The notes under the pieces: generated by a model
What the model was told of the DNA's origin: nothing
Database searches by the model: none
The model's input: only the letters and a program-made list of their open reading frames with translations
In this document: positions 31,429 to 41,796 of the stretch, one piece after another
Layout: each line of letters opens with the position of its first letter
How positions within the stretch are numbered: position 1 is the first letter of the stretch
Position numbers and translations under genes: made by a program
Assembly: GCA_963765585.1 (NCBI GenBank)
Contig: CAVXXB010000015.1
Location: 186,001-250,000 of the forward strand
Origin: CAVXXB01 sp963765585
GTDB lineage: Bacteria > Calditrichota > Calditrichia > JAJRVZ01
Direction of reading: 5' to 3'
Length of the DNA stretch: 64,000 nt

Positions 31429-32088
31429 CTATACTCCCCTTTTATCAGGAGCCCAAATAAATTTATGCATTTGTAATTGCATACGAACCGGTAATTTTTT
31501 ATCCAATACCCATTTTGCCAAAACTTCGTACTCAATTTTGTCAAAAACGGGTGAAAATAATACAGTACAGATTTGATCAAGTTTATATTTATCGATCACA
31601 TCTACAGCAAAATCAAAATCCGCTGCATCACCAATAACAAATTTAACTTCATCTCTTTCTGTCAGGCAGGATATATTCTCCCACCTCATCTTTTCTGATT
31701 CATTGCTTGACGGGCATTTGATATCCATGATCCGGTGGACTCTCTCATCTATCCCGGAGATATCCATGTGCCCTGCCGTTTCGATAAGTAACTGAAACCC
31801 GGCATCGCAGAGTTTTGTCATCAACGCATGCACATTCTTTTGAATCAGGGGTTCCCCGCCCGTTATTTCAACTAGTCGGCACTTATATGATTTCACTTTC
31901 TCGATTATCTCATCGATTGTTTGATCAGTCCCCTCAAAGAATGCATACTCGGTATCACAAAAACTACAGCGTAGATTACAATACGTCAGACGGACAAACA
32001 CACAAGGCAATCCTGCAAAGGTAGATTCCCCCTGAATACTGTAAAAAATCTCATTAATGCGTAAGGTGTTTTTATTATTTTTCGGCAT
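31429..32088 (-). CDS. queE: 7-carboxy-7-deazaguanine synthase
   Basis: Radical-SAM enzyme making 7-carboxy-7-deazaguanine from 6-carboxytetrahydropterin. The cluster-binding CNLRCSFCD and the GGEPL SAM-binding motif are present, with FYSIQGEST at the N-terminus. A longer frame starts at a TTG (32124), but the ATG at 32088 gives the usual N-terminus and overlaps the queD stop by 14 bases. The final codons lie two bases from the 90-bp array, so the array begins almost exactly where coding ends. Confidence 0.96.
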   Translation of the reverse strand: MPKNNKNTLRINEIFYSIQGESTFAGLPCVFVRLTYCNLRCSFCDTEYAFFEGTDQTIDEIIEKVKSYKCRLVEITGGEPLIQKNVHALMTKLCDAGFQLLIETAGHMDISGIDERVHRIMDIKCPSSNESEKMRWENISCLTERDEVKFVIGDAADFDFAVDVIDKYKLDQICTVLFSPVFDKIEYEVLAKWVLDKKLPVRMQLQMHKFIWAPDKRGV

Positions 32089-32443
32089 AGGCAACGCGAT
32101 ATTTGTCGGTTTCCCAAATCTCAATCAAGGCCAGACTGATTCCTTCGGGCAGAAGTTTGTCAATTTCACCATAGAAGAATCTGGCGATATTTTCTGCTGT
32201 GGGATTCAATTTGTCAAATGGTGCAATTTTATTAAAATCATTATGATCAAACGGTCCGATTACCTGCCATGTAATTTTTTTAAGATCCGAAAAATCTATG
32301 GCGATTCCGACTTTATTTAACTGAGTTGCGGTCACCTCAACTCTTATTTTCCAATTATGTCCATGCACTCTGGCGCAGGGACCGTCATAATCTCTGAGCC
32401 GGTGTGCTGCTGATATTTTTGATTCAATTGACAATCTGTACAT
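32075..32443 (-). CDS. queD: 6-carboxy-5,6,7,8-tetrahydropterin synthase
   Basis: First dedicated step to 7-deazaguanine, from dihydroneopterin triphosphate. 122 residues with zinc-binding His in SAAHRL and HGHNW, the active-site Cys in GPCARVHGH and the DHNDFN/Glu pairs further on. AAGGAAAT lies upstream of the ATG. It heads the visible operon queD-queE-array-queF-queC. The preceding 283 bp (to 32726) would hold the promoter; I see no preQ1 riboswitch there with confidence. Confidence 0.95.
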   Translation of the reverse strand: MYRLSIESKISAAHRLRDYDGPCARVHGHNWKIRVEVTATQLNKVGIAIDFSDLKKITWQVIGPFDHNDFNKIAPFDKLNPTAENIARFFYGEIDKLLPEGISLALIEIWETDKYRVAYAEK

Positions 32444-32664
32444 ATATTTCCTTTCTTAGAAGCAGCGCAATTTACTTAAAAATTAAGGTCAATTCAAAGC
32501 AATTGAATTCGTAACAAAGTGATCAAATATGCGTACAAAATGCTGTTTCCCAAAAATTTTAAATATCGTGCTAACCAATTCACAAAAAATGTTGTCTAAT
32601 ATGCTATTACGCTTAACTTAATATTGGGCCGGGAATCAGCAGATAACACACACAGAAAATCAGA

Positions 32665-32692
32665 ATTTTGGATTTTGGATTTTGGATTTAGA
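32665..32692. repeat. heptamer tandem repeat, ATTTTGG x 3 plus a decayed unit
   Basis: ATTTTGG at 32665, 32672 and 32679 with a fourth degenerate copy. It is just upstream of the first DUF5916 gene. Confidence 0.8.
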
Positions 32693-32726
32693 AATTAAAG
32701 CTACCACCTTCTCCGGAAAATATGAA

Positions 32727-35381
32727 ATGCGCCCTTACTGGCTATTTATTCAAACCTTGTTTATTTTAATTCCTACACTTTTAATCGCCCAAGACAATGC
32801 TGTAAGTTCGCCGGATACGATTCACGCCATAAGAGTAAATGATGAAATAAAGGTTGACGGATTTTTGACCGAACCCGCATGGTTGCAAAGCAGAGGTATC
32901 TCATCATTTGTACAACGGGATCCGATCGAGGGCGCCAAACCCACCCATCCAACCATTGTTTATATTCTTTATGATGACCAGGCGCTTTATATTGGCGCCC
33001 GCCTCTACGATCCATCTCCTGATTCAATCATCTCCAGACTTTCCCGCCGTGATGCCAACCTGGACTCAGATGCATTTGGTGTATTTATTGATCCGTATCT
33101 CGACCGGCGCAGTGGGTATTATTTTGGATTGACCGCTGCGGGTACTTTTATCGATGGAGTTATGCTTAATGATGACTGGGATGATAGTTCATGGGATGGG
33201 GTTTGGGAAGGTGAAGTGCATATGGATGAATCCGGGTGGACAGCTGAGATGCGCATCCCTTATTCCCAACTTCGCTTTCACCGTCAAAATAAATATAAAT
33301 GGGGCATAAATTTTAGAAGAGATATTAAACGGTTAAATGAAGTGAATTTATTGGTGTTCACTCCTAAAAATGGTAGCGGATTTGTTTCACGATTCCCCAT
33401 ACTCACAGGTATTTCAAACATAAATCCTGATCGGACTGTTGAGATGTTACCATACGTCCGTGGAAAAGCAGAATTTCTTGAGGTTCCACCTGGTGATCCG
33501 TTTAATGACGGATCCCGTTTTATTCCTGGAATAGGTACAGACTTCAAATATGGCATCAGCAACAATCTTACCCTGGATGGTACGATTAACCCTGATTTCG
33601 GACAAGTGGAAGTGGATCCTGCCGTGGTAAACTTAAGTGATGTAGAAAATTATTTTCAGGAAAGACGACCGTTTTTTATTGAAGGCGCTTCTATCTTCAA
33701 TTTTGGCTATGGCGGTTCACGGAGCAATTGGGGATTTAACTGGGGAAACCCCGATTTCTTTTACTCGCGCCGTATTGGTCGTGCCCCAACCGGCAGTCTA
33801 CCCGACTACGATTATGCCGATGTTCCCGATGGCACCCGGATTCTTGGTGCCGGAAAATTAACCGGCAAATTGGGTGGCGACTGGAATCTGGGAACAATTT
33901 ATGCACTTACTGCAAGGGAATATGCAGATATTTCAAAGGACGGGGTTGTTTCAAAATCAGAAGTCGAACCCCTAACCCATTTTGGCATAATGCGATTGCA
34001 AAAAGAAATAGACAAAGGAAGGCAGGGAATTGGAATTATATCGACATTGGTATCACGTGATTTTAAAGATCAAAGTCTGCAAAACGAGATGAATAAGGGT
34101 GCCATGAGTTTTGGTTTGGATGGCTGGACATTTCTTGATAAGGAAAAGATGTGGGTAACCACTTTCTGGACAGGAATGTCACATATTCGTGCAAACCAGG
34201 AACAAATGTTAAACGTGCAAACCAGCTCGCAGCATTATTTTCAACGACCCGATGCCAGTCATGTGAACATCGACTCATCCGCGACATCGCTTACGGGATT
34301 TGCCGGTCGGATACTTGTGAATAAACAAAAAGGAAATGTGATATTTAATTCGGCACTCGGTTTCATCGATCCCAAATTCAATGTAAATGATGCCGGATTC
34401 ATGTGGCGGAGCGATGTCATCAATGGTCATATCGGGAGCGGATACAAATGGACAGAACCTGGTGCCTTTAGTCGCCAGACCCAACTTATATTTGCACTAT
34501 TTGGCAGTATGGACTTCGGACATAATGTGGTCTGGTCCGGAGTTTTTGCAGATGCGTTCATCCAATTTTTGAATTATTATTCAATTGATCTTATGTATGC
34601 GTATAATCCTGAATCATTAAATAATCGACTGACCCGTGGCGGACCGCTCACTATCAGCCCACCAGGCTGGGAATTAAATATCGAAGTAGAGAGTGATGAC
34701 CGCAAGCCTATGACTGTCGGGCTGAGAACAGGTGGTTATACCCGTAGTTCTGAAGATTGGTCCCGGCGATTCAGCATATCGCTTGACTGGAAGCCGATCC
34801 CCAACCTTATGTTAAGTTTAACTCCAGGTATTTCATGGGATCAGGAAGACACACAATGGATCGATGTGTTCAGCGATCCTACCGCAACACATACGTACAT
34901 GAACAGGTATGTGTTTGGCGAAATGTACCAGGTTGAATTTTCAGCAAGCATTCGAATGAACTGGACTTTTACACCAAAATTAAGTTTTCAACTTTTCGCC
35001 CAGCCCCTCATCTCGAAAGGCGATTTTACTAATTTTAAAGAACTGGCCCGGCCAAGCAGCTATGAATTTAACCGCTATGGTGAAAATGGATCAACTATTA
35101 CAACAGAAGACGGTGAGTATATCGTCGATCCGGATGGTCCTGGCCCTGCAGAGCCATTTTCATTTTCTGATCCAAATTTCAATATTAAATCATTACGGTT
35201 GAATGCGGTATTGCGCTGGGAATACCTGCCCGGTTCAACATTGTACCTGGTTTGGACCCAGAGCAGATTTAACGATTCTTATCAAACTGATTTTCAATTC
35301 AATGATGCAGTTGACGCAATTTGGAATGAAAATGCAGATAATATTTTCATGGCAAAACTTACCTATTGGCTTCACCTCTAG
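32727..35381 (+). CDS. DUF5916 outer-membrane protein with CBM9-like N-domain
   Basis: About 884 residues: signal peptide (ending LLIAQ), then a carbohydrate-binding family 9-like beta sandwich (about residues 40-220: VNDEIKVDGFLTEPAW, LYIGARLYDPSPD, GWTAEMRIPYSQLRF). A long DUF5916 region follows with the family phrases NPDFGQVEVDPAVVNLSDVE and FQERRPFFIEGASIFNFG and a beta-barrel-like C-terminus. The family has no proven function; it is common in Bacteroidota, Gemmatimonadota and relatives and is thought to sit in the outer membrane. The longer frame from 32682 is discounted because the signal peptide begins at 32727. A paralogue follows 280 bp later. Confidence 0.87.
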   Translation: MRPYWLFIQTLFILIPTLLIAQDNAVSSPDTIHAIRVNDEIKVDGFLTEPAWLQSRGISSFVQRDPIEGAKPTHPTIVYILYDDQALYIGARLYDPSPDSIISRLSRRDANLDSDAFGVFIDPYLDRRSGYYFGLTAAGTFIDGVMLNDDWDDSSWDGVWEGEVHMDESGWTAEMRIPYSQLRFHRQNKYKWGINFRRDIKRLNEVNLLVFTPKNGSGFVSRFPILTGISNINPDRTVEMLPYVRGKAEFLEVPPGDPFNDGSRFIPGIGTDFKYGISNNLTLDGTINPDFGQVEVDPAVVNLSDVENYFQERRPFFIEGASIFNFGYGGSRSNWGFNWGNPDFFYSRRIGRAPTGSLPDYDYADVPDGTRILGAGKLTGKLGGDWNLGTIYALTAREYADISKDGVVSKSEVEPLTHFGIMRLQKEIDKGRQGIGIISTLVSRDFKDQSLQNEMNKGAMSFGLDGWTFLDKEKMWVTTFWTGMSHIRANQEQMLNVQTSSQHYFQRPDASHVNIDSSATSLTGFAGRILVNKQKGNVIFNSALGFIDPKFNVNDAGFMWRSDVINGHIGSGYKWTEPGAFSRQTQLIFALFGSMDFGHNVVWSGVFADAFIQFLNYYSIDLMYAYNPESLNNRLTRGGPLTISPPGWELNIEVESDDRKPMTVGLRTGGYTRSSEDWSRRFSISLDWKPIPNLMLSLTPGISWDQEDTQWIDVFSDPTATHTYMNRYVFGEMYQVEFSASIRMNWTFTPKLSFQLFAQPLISKGDFTNFKELARPSSYEFNRYGENGSTITTEDGEYIVDPDGPGPAEPFSFSDPNFNIKSLRLNAVLRWEYLPGSTLYLVWTQSRFNDSYQTDFQFNDAVDAIWNENADNIFMAKLTYWLHL

Positions 35382-35400
35382 AGTATCTCCTCATTAATTT

Positions 35401-35481
35401 CGCTATCTGCTTTCGGCCATCAGCCCTCAGCAAAAGATCGATGTCTCATAACTGATAGCCGATAACCGACAGCGGATAGCC
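35401..35481. repeat. imperfect inverted repeat built of heptads
   Basis: Arms 35401-35430 and 35452-35481 match at 22 of 30 positions as inverted repeats, many mismatches being G.U compatible. The right arm is four heptads (CTGATAG, CCGATAA, CCGACAG, CGGATAG). A pyrimidine-rich run follows, so it may terminate the preceding DUF5916 transcript. The rest of the gap to 35661 is featureless. Confidence 0.75.
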
Positions 35482-35661
35482 TTTTCTATTCTTTTTTAAT
35501 CTGTTTTTGTCATATTGAGATTCAATTTTTCAACGCAAAGTGTAATATTATTTCATATATTCGTCGGATTTAATTTTTTGGATCCCGCGAATACATTTTG
35601 GCGTTCGCGAAAAAACAATCGGCATCTATTTCAATACAATACTGACGATAATTGATAAGAA

Positions 35662-37916
35662 ATGAAATATAATTTAATAATATACATTTTCTCAATTCTG
35701 TGCATCAATCCACTCGGGATATTTGCAGACGATAGCAATGACGTCGTTACACCAACACCCGATGTTTCTGTACATATTTTTCAGGTGTTTGAAGAGATGA
35801 ATATTGATGGAAAATTGGAGGAAGCGGTCTGGCAAACAGCTACTCGTAAAAAACTTTTATACGAAACACAACCGGGAGATCTGACCAAGCCTCTGGTAGA
35901 GACAGAAGTTCTCCTAACTTATGATGAAACAAGTCTTTATCTCGCCTTTAAATGTCAAGATGATCCAAACCTGATCCGGGCAACCATGCAGGATCGTGAT
36001 AAGATCTGGGACGATGATTTTATTGGAATTGAACTAGATACTTACGGAGATGCAAACTGGGGATATTTCATATTTGCAAATCCTTATGGCATTCAGGGTG
36101 ATTTACGGCTTAGCAACAACAGCCACCGTCCGGAAATTACATTCGATTTGTTATATGAATCACAGGGTATTATTACTGAAGATGGTTATCAGGTTGAAAT
36201 GTCCATACCATTTAGCAGTTTACGGTTTCCGGATAAAACCGAGCATGTCTGGCGGGTAAATTTCTTTCGCAATCATCCCCGCAGTAGTCAAAGAAATTAC
36301 TCCTGGATCCCGATCAACCGTGATGATCCATGTGAAATGTGTCAATACGGACGACTAACCGGTTTAACCAATATAAGATCAGGAAATCCACTCGAATTAT
36401 TACCATCTGTCACTGCTAACAAATCCAGTTACATAGAAGACGAAGAAAATTCGAATTCAAAGTTTATAAATGATAAAGTGACGGGTGAACCGGGAATCAG
36501 TGTCAGATGGTCAGCCACACCAAGTCTTATGTTCGAGGCGACACTTAATCCCGATTTTTCACAAATTGAATCGGATGCCTTACAAGTTGATGTTAACACC
36601 ACTTTTGCTCTGCAGTTTCCTGAAAGACGGCCGTTCTTTATGGAGGGGAGCAACATGTTTCGAACCCGAAACAGGGTGGTCTATACAAGGTCAATCAATG
36701 ATCCGATCGCAGCCGGTAAAATACTTGGTCGCTGGGAACAAAATTCAGTTGCCTATCTTGGCGCAATAGATGAGAATACTCCCCTGATTTTGCCTTTTGA
36801 AGAAAAAAGTGAATTAATAGAAATGAACAGAAGTATTACAAATATTGCCCGGTATAAAAATTCATTTGATGAGAGTTCTTTTTGGGGTGCAATTCTTACC
36901 GATCGCAGGCTCCAGGCAAATGGCTCAGGAACTAACTTTGGCATAGATGGTAATTGGCGAATTAACGATAATCTGGCGCTGGATTGGGAGCTAATCGGCA
37001 GTTATACTAAGGAACCGAATGATACCTCATTGACGACAGAAATAAATCATGAAAAATTTAGTCGTGATTCTCTGACGGCGGGCTTTGATGGTGAGTCATA
37101 TTGGGGAGACGCCGCAAATATCGGTATTGAATGGAAAGACCGGAATTTAAATATCGATCTGTCATACGGTCAAACTTCACCCACATTTAGGGCCGACAAT
37201 GGATTTGTGCGTTCCAATAACCGGCGCAGAGTATTTCTACGTAGTCATTATACATTTTTTACTAATTCTTGGTTTCTCGACAAATTCAGTCCTCAGCTAA
37301 TGGCCGGTGTATTTTACAACTTTGATGGCAAATTGAAAGACATCTGGGTTGAACCGGGCATTTTTTTCATATTTAAAAAACAAACTAATTTTCAACTTGA
37401 ATACGCATTTAATTCAGAAAATTTTTCTGGTATACAATTCAACAATATGAATCGTTTGAGAATTTCTGTCGAAAGTTTTTTTAGCGAGCCCTTTTCAGTC
37501 ATGTTTAACTTTCAGACCGGCAAATCTATTGCCCGTGATGAACTGGTTCCGGGGAAAGGTTCGGATCTGGATTTGACTGCCACGATCAAACCCGTACAAT
37601 CGTTGATCATCGAACCGTCGCTGGCATACTCTTATTTAAACAGAGAAGATAACGGTGAAACAATTTTTGACGGTTATATTTTGAGAGCCCGGGTCAATTA
37701 TCAATTTACCAGGGAATTGTTCTTACGAATAATTTGTCAATATGATGATTTCAATGATTATTTTGGATTTGAACCATTACTTACTATAAAATAAATGCAT
37801 TCTCGATATTTTATATCGGATCAAAACATGATTATATCAAATTTGAACATCCCTACAGCTGGACACCCGCTACACGTCAGTATTTTCTAAAATTTCAATA
37901 TCTATTCAGGATATAA
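35662..37916 (+). CDS. second DUF5916/CBM9-like outer-membrane protein, one frameshift near the 3' end
   Basis: About 751 residues after joining frames; signal peptide, CBM9-like domain (MNIDGKLEEAVWQ, LYLAFKCQDDPN, DDFIGIELDTYGD), then DUF5916 barrel region (NPDFSQIESDALQVDVNTT, FPERRPFFMEGSNMFR). The long frame stops early at 37792-37794; one missing base at about 37778-37786 restores YKINAFSIFYIGSKHDYI and an aromatic last strand ending FQYLFRI, with stop at 37914-37916. That stop directly abuts the pyrD stop on the other strand. It is only distantly similar to the preceding paralogue. Function unknown. Confidence 0.83.
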
Positions 37917-38936
37917 TTACCCTTCTGATAACTTCCGGTTTATTTTTTTGATCAGCCCGGGGCCCTCATATATGAATCCGGTATATAATTGCACCAAACT
38001 GGCGCCGGCATTAATTTTCTCCAGGGCGTCCTCAGGTGCATGAATCCCCCCCACGCCAATGATCGGAATTTTTCCTGATGATTTTTGCGTCAGGTAGCGA
38101 ATAACCTCTGTCGATTTATCCTTAAGCGGTTTACCACTCAATCCGCCGGCACCCGCTGTTTCCACAATATCAGTTGCCGTGATCAAATTTCCTCTCGAGA
38201 TTGTCGTATTTGTTGCAATTATACCGTCAATACCGGTTTCAGATACGATATCAACTATATCATCCAGCTGTCTCTCATTCAGATCCGGTGCAATTTTTAG
38301 TAAAATCGGTTTGCGGTTTTCTTTTTGTCTATTCCGCTTTTCCAACTCGCTGAGTATCTTTGTCAGAGGTTCTTTTTCCTGTAAATCTCGCAAACCAGGG
38401 GTGTTTGGTGAACTCACATTTACGACAAAATAATCAACCAGGTCAAATAAGGCATTAAACCCGGCAATATAATCTTCTCCGGCGCTTTCATTAGGCGTTA
38501 TTTTATTCTTGCCAATATTGCCACCGACCACAATATTTGATTTTCTTTGGCTTAGCCGTCGTGAAACCAGATCAATTCCATCATTATTAAACCCCATCCG
38601 GTTTATCAATGCCTGGTCTTTTTTTAGGCGAAAAATTCTCGGGCGATCATTCCCCGGTTGTGGTTTTGGTGTAACAGTGCCGATTTCTACAAATCCAAAA
38701 CCCAGATCCGCTAATTGATCAACCATCTCAGCATTCTTGTCAAAGCCCGCCGCCAATCCAACCCGATTGCGAAAGGTGAGCCCAAAAAGTTCTTTCTGAT
38801 ATTTGGAATTTGATCTGTTATAAAATAATGCAAGAATTTTGCTTATTAATGGAATTCTAAGAAATGACACAAGAAGAACATGCACCTTTTCGGGATCGAA
38901 TTTAAATAATACAGGCCGGATTAGAATTTTATACAT
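37917..38936 (-). CDS. pyrD: quinone-dependent dihydroorotate dehydrogenase (class 2)
   Basis: Oxidises dihydroorotate to orotate, passing electrons to the quinone pool from the inner membrane. The 339-residue length with an N-terminal amphipathic helix, GLTFRNRVGLAAGFDKN, FVEIGTVTPKPQPGN, the catalytic-Ser loop VNVSSPNTPGLRDLQ and the FMN phosphate site IGVGGIHAPEDA define class 2. It starts three bases after the SpoIIE-type phosphatase stop. It is unlinked to the carAB-pyrF operon 32 kb away. Its 3' end abuts the DUF5916 gene without a gap. Confidence 0.96.
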   Translation of the reverse strand: MYKILIRPVLFKFDPEKVHVLLVSFLRIPLISKILALFYNRSNSKYQKELFGLTFRNRVGLAAGFDKNAEMVDQLADLGFGFVEIGTVTPKPQPGNDRPRIFRLKKDQALINRMGFNNDGIDLVSRRLSQRKSNIVVGGNIGKNKITPNESAGEDYIAGFNALFDLVDYFVVNVSSPNTPGLRDLQEKEPLTKILSELEKRNRQKENRKPILLKIAPDLNERQLDDIVDIVSETGIDGIIATNTTISRGNLITATDIVETAGAGGLSGKPLKDKSTEVIRYLTQKSSGKIPIIGVGGIHAPEDALEKINAGASLVQLYTGFIYEGPGLIKKINRKLSEG

Positions 38937-38939
38937 ACG

Positions 38940-41384
38940 TTATAAAACCTTAACTATTACCAAAGTCATGTCATCATGCTGCTGTTTACCCTTACTGAAT
39001 TTATCAACTTCGTGATACACAACTTTGATTAGTTCCCCCGGTGATTGATTACAATGGTCTATTATCAATTGTTCCAGTGCTTCTTCAGAGAATTCTTCAT
39101 TGCTCTTATTCATCGCCTCAGTTAAACCATCCGTATAAAATATAAAGAGATCACCCGGCTCGATTGGGATTCGATTCTCTTCAATCATTTTATTAAACAA
39201 TTCACCCTTCTCTAAACCAATGGCCAGACCTTTGCCATGTATTGTCGAAATAGTATTACTATTTTTATGATAGTGTAACGCCGGGTTATGGCCAGAACGA
39301 GCAATAATCAATTCCCTGTTTGTCATATCAAATATGCCAAAGATCATACTTATAAATGCATCACTGCGTGTATTCTCAAAGAAGAGGAAATTTAGTTCTT
39401 TCAGAATTTCTCCCGGCGATTGGGCATACCTGCTTAATGCCTTCAGAAAACCCTTTACCAGTGTCATATAAAATGCGGCTTTGGTTCCTTTTCCTGATAC
39501 ATCGCCAATCACAATGGCCAGTTTACTTTGATCATATCTGATAAAATCATAATAATCACCACCCACTTCCTGGGCTGGAATACAATCTGCAGCTATTTCC
39601 AGATCTTTAAAAATCGGTGTAACCCGCGGCAGAAGACTCATTTGCACCTCACGGGCAATTTTTAACTCCTCCTGCATCCGCTGTCGTTCACTGATATACT
39701 TTCCCAGGGCAGGTTCGATCTCAGAAAAATCTGATATTTTATCGCGGGAGGTCAGACACCATATTATGTAGATAAACACAGAGATAAAAATGATAAGAGC
39801 AGTAGTAAGACCTGTGTCGGTGTTCAGGCCAAAAAATATAACAAACGGTGCAAGCATATAACTCAAGATGGCAAAAAACGTTACCCAAATATCATTTTCA
39901 AATAGCGTCCGGATGATTACGGCAAAAACAAGTGTCTGGATTATTATCCCGGCTGCAGTCGGCAAAATTGCAATCCCGGAAGTAACACTGTATAACAGAG
40001 CAATTAAGAAAATTATTAAATATTTCTTTTTGGAAACTGAATATAGATACGATGAAAGCAGAATCACAATTACCGTAACCAGGTAAAGTTGAGCCCATAA
40101 AGTATGACTTAGTTCCGCCAATATCGGATTAAATGATGCCAGGGTATTAAGATTCACATCCGGGGGAAAAATTGCTGTGAGTGGATATATGTGGTTTACT
40201 ATCCAGGTTAGAGTTAAAAGCAGAGTAAAGCTGGCCATTCCTGTTGTGACACCCCGCAATAAACCCAGTCCAATATATGAATGAAAAATATGCCCGGATG
40301 TCAAGAGATCAATTGGGATAAATTTTTCTTTCCAAAGTTCCCTGCCAACCGATTCACTGACAGAAAAAACAATTATAAAACTACTTCCAACCAGCACAGG
40401 TGGAAGAAAGAGTGACAGGTAATATAGCCATCCTGTTTCCAGATTCTGCATTAGCAAATGATTGAACATTAGCGCAACAGCAATAATCCCGGCTAAGTAC
40501 ACTGAAAGTTTAAACCGTATCTCATTATTCTTAATTTTTTTATATCCTATTGCGACCACTATAACTGATATCGAAATCAATAAAACTACGTTTAGAATAC
40601 CCTGCAATATGTCGAACTGATTCTCTTTTTCCGGTGTGTTAAAATAAATAATCTCCATTTTGGAGATTAGATTTCCCTTTAGACTGATTTTAATATCTAT
40701 GTCAGAATCTGTATGGTGCATATCTGTGTTAAATGTAAAGTCGTAGTCTCTACGTTGATTTTGAGATTCGATATAACTTGAATCCTCGGGTGTACCAACG
40801 ATCTGCGAACTAACCACCAGTGAATCTTCTACTTTCAAGGCACCGGATATGTTTTTGTATGCAGTGTAGGTCTTAATCAATTCCGTAGCGGTTTTCCTGG
40901 CTGCAATCAAACTGGATTGTTCAAGAATGAGTGAGTCCGGAATCTCCGCATCAACTGCAAATAAATTTCCCCGGGAATCAAACTGCATTTGTATGTGCTC
41001 ATATTTGTGGAGATCTGGATCAATTCTCCTTTCACTTCCATGTAAACCAGAATGTGCCTCAACATGCACCAATTCCGCAGTCCAATAATAGCCCGGATAC
41101 TCCAACCGCAAAAGTTCATTTCCTTTGGCCAGACCATATTGATCCTGCACATATTCAACCAGTTGATTATTATTTCTAAAATGAATATTTACGGTATAAT
41201 TCTCAGGGGTAACGCCTAATTGACCGGCAATTTCCAATGATTTGGTTTTTATTAAATCCGGAGAAGTTTCGTATGTCATCCCGCCAACAGGATGCGTATC
41301 AGGGAATAAATAGTAGGTGAGAAAAAAACTTACTATTAATATTATGATTGATAAACTAAACAGTTTCCACTTATTCATGGACAT
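38940..41384 (-). CDS. membrane-anchored SpoIIE/RsbU-type PP2C phosphatase
   Basis: 814 residues. The N-terminal third is extracytoplasmic (one anchoring helix, then residues about 30-260), followed by roughly eight membrane helices (about 265-550) and a cytosolic PP2C domain from about residue 570. A linker helix (ERQRMQEELKIAREVQMSLLP) typical of RsbU leads into AQEVGGDYYDF, VIGDVSGKGTKAA and FYTDGLTEAMN, whose Asp residues bind metal. Such enzymes dephosphorylate anti-anti-sigma factors in partner-switching stress signalling. No anti-sigma or STAS gene is seen nearby. It is followed three bases later by pyrD. Confidence 0.9.
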   Translation of the reverse strand: MSMNKWKLFSLSIIILIVSFFLTYYLFPDTHPVGGMTYETSPDLIKTKSLEIAGQLGVTPENYTVNIHFRNNNQLVEYVQDQYGLAKGNELLRLEYPGYYWTAELVHVEAHSGLHGSERRIDPDLHKYEHIQMQFDSRGNLFAVDAEIPDSLILEQSSLIAARKTATELIKTYTAYKNISGALKVEDSLVVSSQIVGTPEDSSYIESQNQRRDYDFTFNTDMHHTDSDIDIKISLKGNLISKMEIIYFNTPEKENQFDILQGILNVVLLISISVIVVAIGYKKIKNNEIRFKLSVYLAGIIAVALMFNHLLMQNLETGWLYYLSLFLPPVLVGSSFIIVFSVSESVGRELWKEKFIPIDLLTSGHIFHSYIGLGLLRGVTTGMASFTLLLTLTWIVNHIYPLTAIFPPDVNLNTLASFNPILAELSHTLWAQLYLVTVIVILLSSYLYSVSKKKYLIIFLIALLYSVTSGIAILPTAAGIIIQTLVFAVIIRTLFENDIWVTFFAILSYMLAPFVIFFGLNTDTGLTTALIIFISVFIYIIWCLTSRDKISDFSEIEPALGKYISERQRMQEELKIAREVQMSLLPRVTPIFKDLEIAADCIPAQEVGGDYYDFIRYDQSKLAIVIGDVSGKGTKAAFYMTLVKGFLKALSRYAQSPGEILKELNFLFFENTRSDAFISMIFGIFDMTNRELIIARSGHNPALHYHKNSNTISTIHGKGLAIGLEKGELFNKMIEENRIPIEPGDLFIFYTDGLTEAMNKSNEEFSEEALEQLIIDHCNQSPGELIKVVYHEVDKFSKGKQQHDDMTLVIVKVL

Positions 41385-41474
41385 AATATTTTATTATTTT
41401 TATAATTCTATGAACCAAATATATATTGGATTATGTGTCCCGAAAATATCCCGGAAACGAAAAATCCATAATTA

Positions 41475-41639
41475 TTAACATGTAATCTTGACAGTATCCG
41501 TGTCAAATTTTTCTTTAAAAATATCAATGACAGATACACCAAGCGCAGCCGCGTGTAATCCTGCAAGTTCCTGCAAGTAATTACACAATGTCTGAATTGT
41601 CGCCCTGCCTCTGAATGATTCTGTTTTTACATAAGTCAT
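41475..41639 (-). pseudogene. N-terminal remnant of an acyl-ACP thioesterase-like gene
   Basis: A 54-codon frame from ATG (41639) to stop (41475) whose centre, TLCNYLQELAGLHAAALGV, is the signature of the first hot-dog domain of FatA-type acyl-ACP thioesterases. The full enzyme would be about 240 residues, and no continuation is visible in any frame downstream on the minus strand (to 41385, then the phosphatase start). So only the first fifth survives. It lies in the 412-bp gap between the divergent phosphatase and methyltransferase genes; the rest of that gap is AT-rich with no feature. Confidence 0.55.
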
Positions 41640-41796
41640 TTGACCGGTTTCATATTTTGCATTATTATAGCATAGCCGCTGCGAAATAATAACTCCAATA
41701 AAATCAGTTTAATAATATCGGATAGAATATATTCCGTGGCAGATTTTAATATAAATTTAATTTTTATCACAGGCAATTTTCTTAAAGGATTTTGAT

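Noticed and set aside
30915..31460. 181-codon open frame on the plus strand through the 90-bp array (30-residue repeat protein)
   Set aside because: A 90-bp period keeps any stop-free frame open; the minus strand is also open over much of it. It lacks a ribosome site and overlaps queF and queE antisense.
32444..32726. preQ1 riboswitch before queD
   Set aside because: I could not identify a convincing aptamer stem with the A-rich tail in this stretch.
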